A stretch of DNA of 64,000 bases from Frateuria_A sp051900425 (GTDB taxonomy: Bacteria; Pseudomonadota; Gammaproteobacteria; Xanthomonadales; Rhodanobacteraceae). The number at the start of each line of letters is the position of its first letter. Positions within the stretch are counted from its first letter, which is position 1. A program made the position numbers and the translations under genes. The stretch covers positions 463,602-527,601 of the forward strand of contig NZ_JBHZGK010000001.1 in assembly GCF_051900425.1 (NCBI RefSeq). Direction: 5' to 3'. The notes beneath the pieces were generated by a model that was not told where the DNA came from, searched no databases, and saw only the letters and a list, made by a program, of their open reading frames with translations. Of this stretch, positions 17,510 to 25,270 are shown piece after piece.

Positions 17510-18412
17510 TCAGGCCGCCGTGCGCGCGCGGGTGACGCGGCTGGCGGTGTCCTTGTGCAGTTGGGCGGCGAGCCAGGCGCCGGTGGCGATGAGCAGGTCC
17601 AGGTCGACGCCGGTCTGAAGGCCCATGCCCTGGAGCATGTAGACCACGTCCTCGCTCGCCACGTTGCCGGTGGCGCCCTTGGCGTACGGACAGCCGCCGG
17701 TGCCGGAGACGGCACTGTCGACCACCCGCACACCTTCCTCCAGGCACGCCAGGATATTCGCCAGGGCCTGGCCGTAGGTGTCGTGGAAGTGCACCGCCAG
17801 CGCCTGCACCGGCACGGCCTGCGCCACCGCGCGCAGCATCGCGCGCGCCTTCACCGGCGTGCCGACGCCGATCGTGTCGCCCAGTGAGACCTCGTAGCAA
17901 CCCAGCGCATGCAGCCGCTCGGCCACACGCACCACGTCGGCGACGGCCACCTCGCCCTGGTACGGGCAGCCGAGCACGGTGGAGACGTAGCCACGTACCG
18001 CCACGCCGTCCGCCCTGGCGCGTTCGACCACCGGCACGAAGCGCTCGATCGATTCATCGATCGACGCATTGACGTTCTTGCGGTTGAACGCCTCGCTGGC
18101 GGCGGTGAACACGGCGATCTCCTGCACGCCGACCGCCCGCGCCCGCTCGTAGCCCTGCATGTTGGGCACCAGCACCGGATAGCGCACGCCGGGCACCTTG
18201 CGGATGCCGGTGAAGACCTCCGCGGCGTCGGCCAGTTGCGGTACCCACTTGGGGCTGACGAAGCTGGTCGCCTCGATGGTGGTCAGGCCAGTGGAGGACA
18301 GCCGGTCGATCAGCGCGATCTTCACCGCTGCCGGCAACAGGGTCTTTTCGTTCTGCAGCCCGTCGCGCGCGCCCACTTCGACGATGCGGACGGTATCGGA
18401 TGGGGACGTCAT
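17510..18412 (-). CDS. mvaB: Hydroxymethylglutaryl-CoA lyase
   Basis: Cleaves HMG-CoA to acetyl-CoA and acetoacetate, the last specific step of leucine breakdown. 300-residue TIM barrel of the HMGL-like family: VEVGARDGLQNEK holds the catalytic Asp/Arg, VHFHDTYGQ the metal-binding His pair, and SGTGGCPYAKGATGN the active-site Cys loop, all intact. Other leucine-route genes lie at 35.2, 38.9, 45.6 and 47.0 kb. Transcribed away from the ribosomal protein genes. Confidence 0.95.
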   Translation of the reverse strand: MTSPSDTVRIVEVGARDGLQNEKTLLPAAVKIALIDRLSSTGLTTIEATSFVSPKWVPQLADAAEVFTGIRKVPGVRYPVLVPNMQGYERARAVGVQEIAVFTAASEAFNRKNVNASIDESIERFVPVVERARADGVAVRGYVSTVLGCPYQGEVAVADVVRVAERLHALGCYEVSLGDTIGVGTPVKARAMLRAVAQAVPVQALAVHFHDTYGQALANILACLEEGVRVVDSAVSGTGGCPYAKGATGNVASEDVVYMLQGMGLQTGVDLDLLIATGAWLAAQLHKDTASRVTRARTAA

Positions 18413-18497
18413 GGCAGCTCCGGGGGACGCGGAATCGCCACTTTAGCCGGTCCGGACCGGCCATGGTCCCGGGCGGGCGCAAAGGTGCCCGGCAGGC

Positions 18498-18648
18498 TGG
18501 CTTTACCACGGGCGCGTCCGTATAATCGCCGGTTCGATCCACACGGACGGGTCGTGAACCGATATCGGCAGGACGGAAAGCGTGGCTTGTCAGGCCACCG
18601 CCGAATCAGTCAGAAACCGGGCAATCAAGCCCACCCAGGAGCATTCCC
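18498..18648 (+). promoter_or_regulatory. rpmI-rplT promoter and structured leader
   Basis: A consensus TATAAT lies at 18521-18526 with only a weak -35 (TGGCTT, 18498-18503, spacing 17). The following leader of about 115 bases can fold: CGGTTC near 18530 pairs with GAACCG about 25 bases on, and GTGGC-TTGTCAG-GCCAC forms a second hairpin. E. coli L20 represses this operon by binding its leader, so an L20-responsive leader is a reasonable reading but not shown. CAGGAG precedes the rpmI ATG. Confidence 0.45.
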
Positions 18649-18846
18649 ATGCCCAAGATCAAGACCAACCGGGCGGCCGCGAAGCGTTTTCGCAAGACCG
18701 CCTCGGGCAAGTTCAAGGCCGGTCACGCCTTCAAGTCGCACATCCTGACCAAGAAGTCGACCAAGCGTAAGCGCAACCTGCGCGCCACCAACCACGTCAA
18801 GGCGTGCGACACCAAGGGTGTGGCTCGCATGTTGCCGTACGTCTAA
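18649..18846 (+). CDS. rpmI: 50S ribosomal protein L35
   Basis: 65 residues, very basic, with the L35 pattern MPKIKTNRAAAKRFRKTASGKFKAGHAFKSHILTKKSTKRKR. Standard length. A GGAG ribosome site sits 9 bases upstream. Precedes rplT by 12 bases. Unlike the common order, infC is not upstream; the preceding gene is the divergent mvaB. Confidence 0.98.
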   Translation: MPKIKTNRAAAKRFRKTASGKFKAGHAFKSHILTKKSTKRKRNLRATNHVKACDTKGVARMLPYV

Positions 18847-18858
18847 GGGGAGAACACC

Positions 18859-19218
18859 ATGGCTCGTGTAAAGCGTGGCGTTACCGCCCGTCGTCGTCAC
18901 AAGAAGATCATCGGCCGCGCGAAGGGTTACTACAACGCCCGTCGCAAGGTCTTCCGCGTAGCAAACCAGGCCGTCATCAAGGCCGGCCAGTACGCCTACA
19001 TCGGCCGCAAGCAGCGCAAGCGCCAGTTCCGCGCGCTGTGGATCGTGCGTATCAATGCCGCCGCCCGTCAGTTCGGCCTGTCCTACAGCCGCCTGATCAA
19101 TGGCCTTTCCAAGGCCGGCATCACGATCGACCGCAAGGTGCTGGCGGACATCGCCGTGCACGACATCAAGGCGTTTGGCGCCATCGCGGAAAAGGCGAAG
19201 GCCAGCCTGGCCGCTTGA
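18859..19218 (+). CDS. rplT: 50S ribosomal protein L20
   Basis: 119 residues with the canonical L20 start MARVKRGVTARRRHKKIIGRAKGYY and RKRQFRALWIVRINAAARQFGLSYS. Early assembly protein of the 50S subunit and, in E. coli, autoregulator of its operon. AAGGGGAG precedes the ATG. A strong terminator follows at 19251, so pheS is probably read from its own promoter or by read-through. Confidence 0.98.
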   Translation: MARVKRGVTARRRHKKIIGRAKGYYNARRKVFRVANQAVIKAGQYAYIGRKQRKRQFRALWIVRINAAARQFGLSYSRLINGLSKAGITIDRKVLADIAVHDIKAFGAIAEKAKASLAA

Positions 19219-19250
19219 TCGTCGTCACCGACGGTATGCTGTAAATCAAG

Positions 19251-19284
19251 CGGGGAGAAGGCCAACGCCTTCTCCCCGTTTTTA
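19251..19284 (+). terminator. Intrinsic terminator after rplT
   Basis: 12-base perfect stem CGGGGAGAAGGC, loop CAAC, complementary arm, then TTTTT. Textbook rho-independent terminator closing rpmI-rplT. Confidence 0.92.
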
Positions 19285-19314
19285 TTTCAATTACGTGCTC
19301 TTGTGCGTTCGCTT

Positions 19315-19446
19315 CCTCTCCCTTCCGGGGAGAGGATTGAGGTGAGGGGGACAAGGCTTGCCTTGGGCTCCATCAAAGCCGCTTTGATCGCGGCAACAGC
19401 GCAAGAGCGGCCCCTCACCCCAACCCTCTCCCCGGAGGGGAGAGGG
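19315..19446. repeat. CCTCTCCC...GGAGAGG composite repeat upstream of pheS
   Basis: Outer units CCTCTCCCTTCCGGGGAGAG and CCCTCTCCCCGGAGGGGAGA flank a less conserved middle containing GGTGAGGGG and its mirror CCCCTCACC. A REP-pair arrangement of the kind common in Xanthomonadaceae. It lies where a pheS promoter or attenuator would be expected and may have displaced it. Confidence 0.75.
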
Positions 19447-19475
19447 AGCTAGAAGCCAAAGCGGAAACCGCACCG

Positions 19476-20471
19476 ATGGACGATCTGGAAAGCCGCGCAA
19501 CCAAGGCCCTGGCCGATATCGAAAGCGTCGCCTCGCTCGACGCGCTGGAAGCCCTGCGCGTGGGCCTGCTCGGCAAGAGCGGTATCGTCACCGCCGCCCT
19601 GAAGTCGCTGGGCGCGCTCGCCCCGGACGAGCGCAAGGCCCGCGGCGCCGAGGTCAACCGCGTCAAGGAGCGCTTGGCCGATGCGCTGTCGGTGCGCAAG
19701 CAGGCACTGGAACAGGCCGAACTCGACCGCCGGCTGGCGTCCGAAAAGCTCGACATCACCCTGCCGGGCCGCGACGGCGAGCGTGGCGGCATCCACCCGA
19801 TCACCCGTGCGCTGGAGCGCATCGCCGCGATCTTCTCGCGCCTGGGTTATCAGCGCGCCGAAGGCCCCGAGATCGAGGACGACTGGCACAATTTCGAGGC
19901 GCTGAACTTCCCGCCGCACCACCCGGCGCGCGCCATGCACGACACCTTCTACTTCGGCGACGGGCGCCTGCTGCGCACGCACACCTCGCCGGTGCAGATC
20001 CGCTCGATGGCCGGCCGCCAGCCGCCGATCCGCATCATCGCGCCGGGCAAGGTCTACCGCAGCGACTCGGACCAGACCCACTCGCCGATGTTTCACCAGA
20101 TCGAGGGCCTGCTGGTCGACGAGACCTCCAGCTTCGCCGACCTGAAGGGCACGCTGGCCGAGTTCGTGCGTGCGTTCTTCGAGCGCGACTTCGAGATGCG
20201 CTTCCGCCCCAGCTATTTCCCGTTCACCGAACCCTCGGCCGAGGTGGATATCCGCTGGGAAACGGAGGACGGCCAGAGCCGCTGGCTGGAAGTGCTCGGC
20301 TGCGGCATGGTCCACCCGAACGTGTTGACCAACTGCGGCATCGATCCGGAGCGCTACACCGGCTTCGCCTTCGGTCTGGGCGTCGAGCGCTTTGCCATGC
20401 TGCGCTACGGCGTCTCGGACCTGCGCGCGTTCTTCGAGAACGACCTGCGCTTCCTCAAGCAGTTCGCGTAA
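19476..20471 (+). CDS. pheS: Phenylalanine-tRNA ligase alpha subunit
   Basis: 331 residues, class II aaRS catalytic subunit of the alpha2beta2 enzyme. N-terminal coiled coil (1 to about 90), then motif 1 (LERIAAIFSRLGYQRAEGPEIEDDWHNF), HDTFY, motif 2 (KVYRSDSDQTHSPMFHQIEGL), and motif 3 (GFAFGLGVERFAMLRYG). FRPSYFPFTEPSAEVD forms the Phe pocket. Separated from pheT by 9 bases. Confidence 0.98.
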   Translation: MDDLESRATKALADIESVASLDALEALRVGLLGKSGIVTAALKSLGALAPDERKARGAEVNRVKERLADALSVRKQALEQAELDRRLASEKLDITLPGRDGERGGIHPITRALERIAAIFSRLGYQRAEGPEIEDDWHNFEALNFPPHHPARAMHDTFYFGDGRLLRTHTSPVQIRSMAGRQPPIRIIAPGKVYRSDSDQTHSPMFHQIEGLLVDETSSFADLKGTLAEFVRAFFERDFEMRFRPSYFPFTEPSAEVDIRWETEDGQSRWLEVLGCGMVHPNVLTNCGIDPERYTGFAFGLGVERFAMLRYGVSDLRAFFENDLRFLKQFA

Positions 20472-20480
20472 GGAAACCCG

Positions 20481-22859
20481 ATGAAATTCTCCGAGAACTG
20501 GCTGCGCGAGTTGGTCGAGATCCAGGCCGACCGCTCCGAGCTGGCCCATGCGCTGACCATGGCCGGGCTGGAAGTGGAAGAACTGAGCGTGCTGGGCGAG
20601 GGTCTCGCCGGCGTGGTGGTGGGCGAGATCGTCGCCGCGGAGAAGCATCCCGAAGCCGATCGCCTGAAGATCTGCAAGGTCGCGGCCGGGCAGGGCGAGC
20701 CGCTGCAGATCGTCTGCGGCGCCCCCAATGCGCGCGTAGGGCTGAAGGCCCCGCTGGCCATGATCGGCGCCGTGCTGCCCGGTGACATCACGATCAAGGC
20801 CGCCAAGCTGCGCGGCGTGGAATCGGCAGGCATGCTGTGCTCGGCCAGGGAGCTCGGCATCGACGCCGATGCTTCCGGCCTGATGGAGCTGCCGGCCGAC
20901 GCGCCGGTCGGCCAGCCGCTGGCGCAGTTCCTGGCCCTGCCGGACGCCAGCATCGAGCTCAAGCTCACCCCGAACCGCCCCGATTGCCTGGGGCTGGTCG
21001 GCCTGGCGCACGACGTGGCGGCGCTGTTCGGCAGCCGCGTGCTGGTGCCGGTGCAGGATCCGGCGCCGGTCACCTCCGATGCGCGCCGCGGCATTCGCCT
21101 GGAAGCAGGCAAGGATGCGCCGCGCTATCTCGGCCGGATCATCGAAGGCATCGACGCGGCCGCGCGCTCGCCGCTGTGGCTGGCTGAGCGCCTTCGCCGC
21201 GCGGGCCTGCGCCCGATCAGCGCGGTGGTCGACGTGACCAACTACGTGATGCTGGAGCTGGGCCAGCCGCTGCACGCCTTCGACAACGACACGCTCGAGG
21301 GCGACATCGTGGTGCGCCACGCGCGGCCGGGCGAAACGCTGAAGCTGCTCGACGGCAGCGACGCGAAGCTCGACGGGGGCTTCGTGGTGATCGCCGACGA
21401 CCGCAAGGCGCTGGCCGTGGCCGGCGTGATGGGCGGCCACGATTCCCGCGTCACCGATGCCACCGGCACCATCTTCCTGGAATCGGCGCATTTCGCGCCG
21501 GCGGCCATCATGGGCCGCGCGCGCAAGCTCGGCCTGCACACCGACGCCTCGCACCGCTTCGAACGGGGCGTCGATCCGGAGCTGCCGCGCCGCGCGCTCG
21601 AGCGTGCCACCGAGCTGCTTCTTTCCATTGCCGGCGGCAAGGCCGGCCCGGTGCTGGTCGCCGTGAACCCGGCTGACCTGCCGCAGCCCGCCACGGTGAT
21701 CCTGCGTCGATCGCGCCTGGCGCGCGTGCTGGGCCTCGTCGTGCCGGATGAGGAAGTCACGCGGATCTTCACCGCGCTGGGCATGGCGGTGCACCCGACC
21801 GCCGAGGGCTGGCAGGTGACCGCGCCGACCAGCCGCTTCGATATCGAGCGCGAAGAGGACCTGATCGAGGAGGTCGCACGCGTCTTCGGCTATGACCGCA
21901 TCCCCACGCATACCCCCGCTGGTGCGCTCACCCTCGCTCCCGAGCCCGAGGCGCGCATCGGCGAACTTCCGCTGCGCGAACAACTCGCCGCACGCGACTA
22001 TTACGAGGCGGTCAACCTTTCGTTCGTCAGCGCCGAATTGCTGGCCCGATGGGGCCACACGGAAAACCTCGTGCCGCTGGCCAACCCGCTCTCGGCGGAC
22101 CTGGCGGTCATGCGGCCTTCGCTGCTGCCCGGGCTGGTCGAGGCGCTGCGCCACAACCGTGCGCGCCAGCAGGAGCGGGTGCGGCTGTTCGAAGTGGCGC
22201 GCGTCTTCGCCGCCGGCGATCCGCCGCTGGAAACCCCGAGCCTGGCCATCGCCGCCTGTGGCGGCGCGCACGCCGAACAATGGGCGCAGCCGGCGCGAAC
22301 GTACGATTTCTTCGACCTCAAGGGCGACCTCGACGCGCTGCTGGCCTGGGGCGGACAGCCCGAACGCTGGTCGCTTCACGCCGACGATCTGCCGTCCTGG
22401 CTGCATCCGGGTCGTGGCGCCCGTGTCGCGCGCGACGGTGAGACGGTGGGCTACCTCGGCGCCCTGCACCCGCAATTGGCCAAGGCACTGGACCTCGGTC
22501 CCGACGTGCACGTTCTGGAAGTGGCCCTGGCGCCGCTGCTGGACCGCGATCTGCCGCGAGCGCGCCCCGTGCCGCGTTTCCCCTCCGTGCGCCGCGATAT
22601 CGCCGTCGAGGCGCCCGAAGAGGTGCGCTGGTCACAGATCGACCAGGCCGTCCGCGGCACGCTGGGCAGCCTCCTCAAGGAGCTCAGGCTGTTCGACCGT
22701 TACAGCGGCAAGGGTGTCGATATAGGCCGAAAGAGTCTCGCTATGGGCTTGATTTTGCAGGACGCTTCACGCACGCTTACCGACGACGACGCGGACCGCT
22801 GCGTGCGTGATGCGGTGGCTGCGTTGGAAACGACATGCAAGGCAAAGTTGCGAGGTTGA
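20481..22859 (+). CDS. pheT: Phenylalanine-tRNA ligase beta subunit
   Basis: 792 residues, full length. Order of domains: EMAP/OB-like tRNA-binding (about 40-150, with HPEADRLKICKV), B3/4 editing domain (about 215-390), B5 (about 400-475, NPADLPQPATVILR...), a class-II-like core (about 480-680), and a C-terminal ferredoxin-fold anticodon-binding domain (about 695-792, PRFPSVRRDIAVEAPEEVRW). The editing domain hydrolyses Tyr-tRNAPhe. Its stop is one base before ihfA. Confidence 0.98.
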   Translation: MKFSENWLRELVEIQADRSELAHALTMAGLEVEELSVLGEGLAGVVVGEIVAAEKHPEADRLKICKVAAGQGEPLQIVCGAPNARVGLKAPLAMIGAVLPGDITIKAAKLRGVESAGMLCSARELGIDADASGLMELPADAPVGQPLAQFLALPDASIELKLTPNRPDCLGLVGLAHDVAALFGSRVLVPVQDPAPVTSDARRGIRLEAGKDAPRYLGRIIEGIDAAARSPLWLAERLRRAGLRPISAVVDVTNYVMLELGQPLHAFDNDTLEGDIVVRHARPGETLKLLDGSDAKLDGGFVVIADDRKALAVAGVMGGHDSRVTDATGTIFLESAHFAPAAIMGRARKLGLHTDASHRFERGVDPELPRRALERATELLLSIAGGKAGPVLVAVNPADLPQPATVILRRSRLARVLGLVVPDEEVTRIFTALGMAVHPTAEGWQVTAPTSRFDIEREEDLIEEVARVFGYDRIPTHTPAGALTLAPEPEARIGELPLREQLAARDYYEAVNLSFVSAELLARWGHTENLVPLANPLSADLAVMRPSLLPGLVEALRHNRARQQERVRLFEVARVFAAGDPPLETPSLAIAACGGAHAEQWAQPARTYDFFDLKGDLDALLAWGGQPERWSLHADDLPSWLHPGRGARVARDGETVGYLGALHPQLAKALDLGPDVHVLEVALAPLLDRDLPRARPVPRFPSVRRDIAVEAPEEVRWSQIDQAVRGTLGSLLKELRLFDRYSGKGVDIGRKSLAMGLILQDASRTLTDDDADRCVRDAVAALETTCKAKLRG

Positions 22860-22860
22860 G

Positions 22861-23160
22861 ATGGCGCTGACCAAGGCGGAGATGGCCGAGCGCCTGTTCC
22901 TCGAGGTGGGCCTCAACAAGCGTGAGGCAAAGGAATTCGTGGACGCCTATTTCGAGGTCGTCCGCGAAGCATTGGAAAGGGGCGAGCAGGTGAAGCTGTC
23001 CGGCTTCGGCAACTTCGACCTGCGTCAGAAGAACCAGCGACCGGGTCGCAACCCCAAGACGGGCGAGGAGATTCCGATCTCCGCCCGCCGCGTGGTGACG
23101 TTCCGTCCGGGGCAGAAACTCAAGGTGCGAGTCGAGAGCTATGCTGGACCAAGGGAATAA
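22861..23160 (+). CDS. ihfA: Integration host factor alpha subunit
   Basis: 99 residues. DNA-bending HU/IHF-family protein acting as a heterodimer with IHF-beta. MALTKAEMAERLFLEVGLNKREAKEFVDAYFE is the helical dimer body; GNFDLRQKNQRPGRNPKTGEEIPISARRVVTF is the beta arm with the intercalating Pro. Starts one base after pheT, an arrangement conserved in gammaproteobacteria. Its end overlaps merR by 20 bases. Confidence 0.97.
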   Translation: MALTKAEMAERLFLEVGLNKREAKEFVDAYFEVVREALERGEQVKLSGFGNFDLRQKNQRPGRNPKTGEEIPISARRVVTFRPGQKLKVRVESYAGPRE

Positions 23161-23497
23161 CACCGAGCTGCCCGCCATCCCGGCCAAGCGCTACTTCACC
23201 ATCGGTGAAGTCAGCGAGCTGTGCGGGGTCAAGCCGCATGTGCTGCGCTACTGGGAGCAGGAATTTCCTGCGCTCAACCCGGTCAAGCGCCGCGGCAACC
23301 GTCGCTACTACCAGCGCCACGACGTGCTGATGATCCGCCAGATCCGCGGCCTGCTGTACGACGAAGGCTTCACCATCACCGGCGCCCGTGCCCGGCTGGA
23401 AGGTCCGCAGGCGCGCATGGAGTCGAGCATGTCCCACCAGATCGTGCGCCAGGTGCGCATGGAACTGGAAGAAATTCTGACCCTGCTGCGCCGCTGA
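23141..23497 (+). CDS. MerR-family regulator of the pheST-ihfA operon type
   Basis: 118 residues: winged-helix MerR domain (about 17-85; YFTIGEVSELCGVKPHVLRYWEQEFPALNPVKRRGNRRYYQRHDVLMI) and a short coiled C-terminus. No Cys metal-sensing cluster, so it is unlikely to be a metal sensor. This gene follows ihfA across the Lysobacterales and Pseudomonas and has no assigned target. The 20-base overlap with ihfA implies coupled translation. Confidence 0.93.
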   Translation: MLDQGNNTELPAIPAKRYFTIGEVSELCGVKPHVLRYWEQEFPALNPVKRRGNRRYYQRHDVLMIRQIRGLLYDEGFTITGARARLEGPQARMESSMSHQIVRQVRMELEEILTLLRR

Positions 23498-23512
23498 AAC
23501 ATCCGCATCTGC

Positions 23513-23518
23513 TATAGT
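23513..23518 (+). promoter_or_regulatory. Candidate -10 element of the tRNA-Pro gene
   Basis: TATAGT stands 45 bases before the mature tRNA 5' end in the gap after merR. No convincing -35 at the right distance, so the tRNA may also be read from the upstream operon. Confidence 0.35.
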
Positions 23519-23562
23519 TCGCCGTCTGTTCACCGCGAACGCGGCGGACACACGAGTCACGT

Positions 23563-23639
23563 CGGGGCGTAGCGCAGCCTGGTAGCGCATCTGCCTGGGG
23601 GGCAGAGGGTCGTCGGTTCGAATCCGGCCGCCCCGACCA
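23563..23639 (+). tRNA. tRNA-Pro (anticodon GGG)
   Basis: 77 bases including the encoded CCA. Acceptor CGGGGCG/CGCCCCG, D-stem GCGC/GCGC, anticodon stem TCTGC/GCAGA around loop CTGGGGG giving GGG, variable GGGTC, and T-arm GTCGG-TTCGAAT-CCGGC. All stems pair (one G-T in the T-stem). Followed at once by an intrinsic terminator. Confidence 0.97.
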
Positions 23640-23653
23640 ATTCGGTAATCAAG

Positions 23654-23687
23654 GAAAAAAACGGCGCCTCCGGCGCCGTTTTTGTTT
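23654..23687 (+). terminator. Intrinsic terminator after tRNA-Pro
   Basis: Stem ACGGCGCC / GGCGCCGT with loop TCC, then TTTTTGTTT; A-run on the 5' side makes it bidirectional. Confidence 0.88.
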
Positions 23688-23867
23688 CGCCGGGCGTCGT
23701 TCAGGCTGCGCATGCGCTGAAGCCGAAGCTCCCACGGGCAGGACCCCGGTGGCCAGCGTCACGCGTTACCGCAACCTCACCCCAACCCTTGCCCGGGTAG
23801 CAGGCTCAAGCCACAAGCTGCACCCCTGGTGCTGGCGACAGGCGGGTGAGGCTAGGGGCGGAGGGCG

Positions 23868-23892
23868 GCAGCCGGAGCACCGCTCCGGCTGC
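23868..23892 (-). terminator. Hairpin downstream of serA
   Basis: GCAGCCGGAGC, loop ACC, GCTCCGGCTGC: an 11-base perfect stem 22 bases past the serA stop, with no T-tract. The rest of 23688-23914 holds no gene that I can support. Confidence 0.4.
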
Positions 23893-23914
23893 AACGAAGC
23901 GAGGCCAGGCCGCC

Positions 23915-25147
23915 TCAATACAGCACGCGGGTCTTCAACGTGCCCGGAATCGCCGCCATCCGCTCCTTCAGCGCCTGCGCTTGCGCCGCGTCCGTCGCGA
24001 CATCGATGACGACATAGCCGACCTCCGAATCGGTCTGCAGGAACTGCGCGTCGATGTTGATGTTGCCGGCCGAGAACAACTCGTTGATGCGCGACAACGT
24101 GCCCGGCACGTTGCGGTGGATGTGCAGCAGACGGCGGCTGCGCGGATGCTCCGGCAACGACACTTCCGGGAAATTCACCGCCGAGAGCGTCGAGCCGTTG
24201 TCGCTGTAACGCACCAGCTTGCTCGCCACTTCGATGCCGATATTGTCCTGCGCCTCGAGCGTGCTGCCGCCGATGTGCGGGGTGAGGATCACGTTGTCCA
24301 TGCCCACCAGCGGCGACACGAAGGCATCGTCGTTGCCCTTGGGTTCGGACGGAAAGACGTCTACCGCCGCGCCGGCCAGGTGACCCTTGAACAGTGCCGC
24401 GGCCAGCGCGTCGATGTCCACCACGCTGCCGCGCGAGGCGTTGACGAGCAGCGATCCCTGGCGCATCCGCGCCAGTTGCCCGGCGCCGATCATCATCCGC
24501 GTCGCCGGCGTGTCGGGCACGTGCAGCGTCACCACGTCCGCCGCCTCGAGCAGGTCATCCAGGCTCGCTGCGGCGCGCGCGTTGCCCAGCGCGAGCTTGG
24601 CCTCGATGTCGTGGAACAGCACGCGCATGCCCATGCTTTCGGCCAGCACGCCCACCTGCGTGCCGATGTGGCCGTAGCCCACGATGCCGAGCACCTTGCC
24701 GCGCGCCTCGTAGCTGCCGGTGGCGGACTTCGACCAGCCGCCGCGATGGCACTGCATGTTCTTCTGCGGGATGCCGCGCAGCAGCATGATGGCCTCGGCC
24801 ACGACCAGCTCGGCCACGCTGCGGGTGTTGGAATAGGGTGCGTTGAAGACCGGCACGCCCAGCCGGCGCGCGGCGCCCAGGTCCACCTGGTTGGTGCCGA
24901 TGCAGAAGCAGCCCACCGCGATCAGGCGCCGGGCGTGTTCCAGCAGCTCGGGCGTGAGCTGGGTACGCGAGCGGATGCCGACGATATGCGCTTCGGCCAG
25001 GCGCGCCTTGAGCTCGGCCTCCGGGAGCGCCTTCTGATGAACCTCCACCTGCGTGTAACCGGCGTGGCGGAAGGTGTCCTCCGCGCTGCGGCTCACGCCT
25101 TCGAGCAGCAGCACGTGAATGTCCTGCCGGGGGAACGAGGTCTTCAT
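23915..25147 (-). CDS. serA: D-3-phosphoglycerate dehydrogenase (SerA)
   Basis: 410 residues. First step of serine synthesis: 3-phosphoglycerate to 3-phosphohydroxypyruvate with NAD+; E. coli-type SerA also reduces 2-oxoglutarate to D-2-hydroxyglutarate. Substrate/NAD Rossmann domains carry GIVGYGHIGTQVG, NASRGSVVD (Arg) and LTPHIGGST (His). A C-terminal ACT domain (about 335-410, HRNVPGTLSRINELFSAGNINI) should give L-serine feedback. Start at 25147 (MKTSFPRQDIHVLLLEG). Divergent from a D-2-hydroxyglutarate dehydrogenase gene, a functional partner. Confidence 0.96.
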   Translation of the reverse strand: MKTSFPRQDIHVLLLEGVSRSAEDTFRHAGYTQVEVHQKALPEAELKARLAEAHIVGIRSRTQLTPELLEHARRLIAVGCFCIGTNQVDLGAARRLGVPVFNAPYSNTRSVAELVVAEAIMLLRGIPQKNMQCHRGGWSKSATGSYEARGKVLGIVGYGHIGTQVGVLAESMGMRVLFHDIEAKLALGNARAAASLDDLLEAADVVTLHVPDTPATRMMIGAGQLARMRQGSLLVNASRGSVVDIDALAAALFKGHLAGAAVDVFPSEPKGNDDAFVSPLVGMDNVILTPHIGGSTLEAQDNIGIEVASKLVRYSDNGSTLSAVNFPEVSLPEHPRSRRLLHIHRNVPGTLSRINELFSAGNINIDAQFLQTDSEVGYVVIDVATDAAQAQALKERMAAIPGTLKTRVLY

Positions 25148-25270
25148 CGGTGCAAGTCCATGCCGGGGCGAGCGGCTACTATGCCAGAGCTCCCGTGCTT
25201 TTGCGGCACTGCAGCACTGGACCGCGCCGTACCCGCTCTGGCAGGCTGGCGGCTCCCCCCCGGAGCCGCC

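Noticed and set aside
18530..18560. GGTTCGATCC resembling a tRNA T-loop
   Set aside because: No acceptor, D or anticodon arms can be built around it; it fits better as part of the rpmI leader hairpin.
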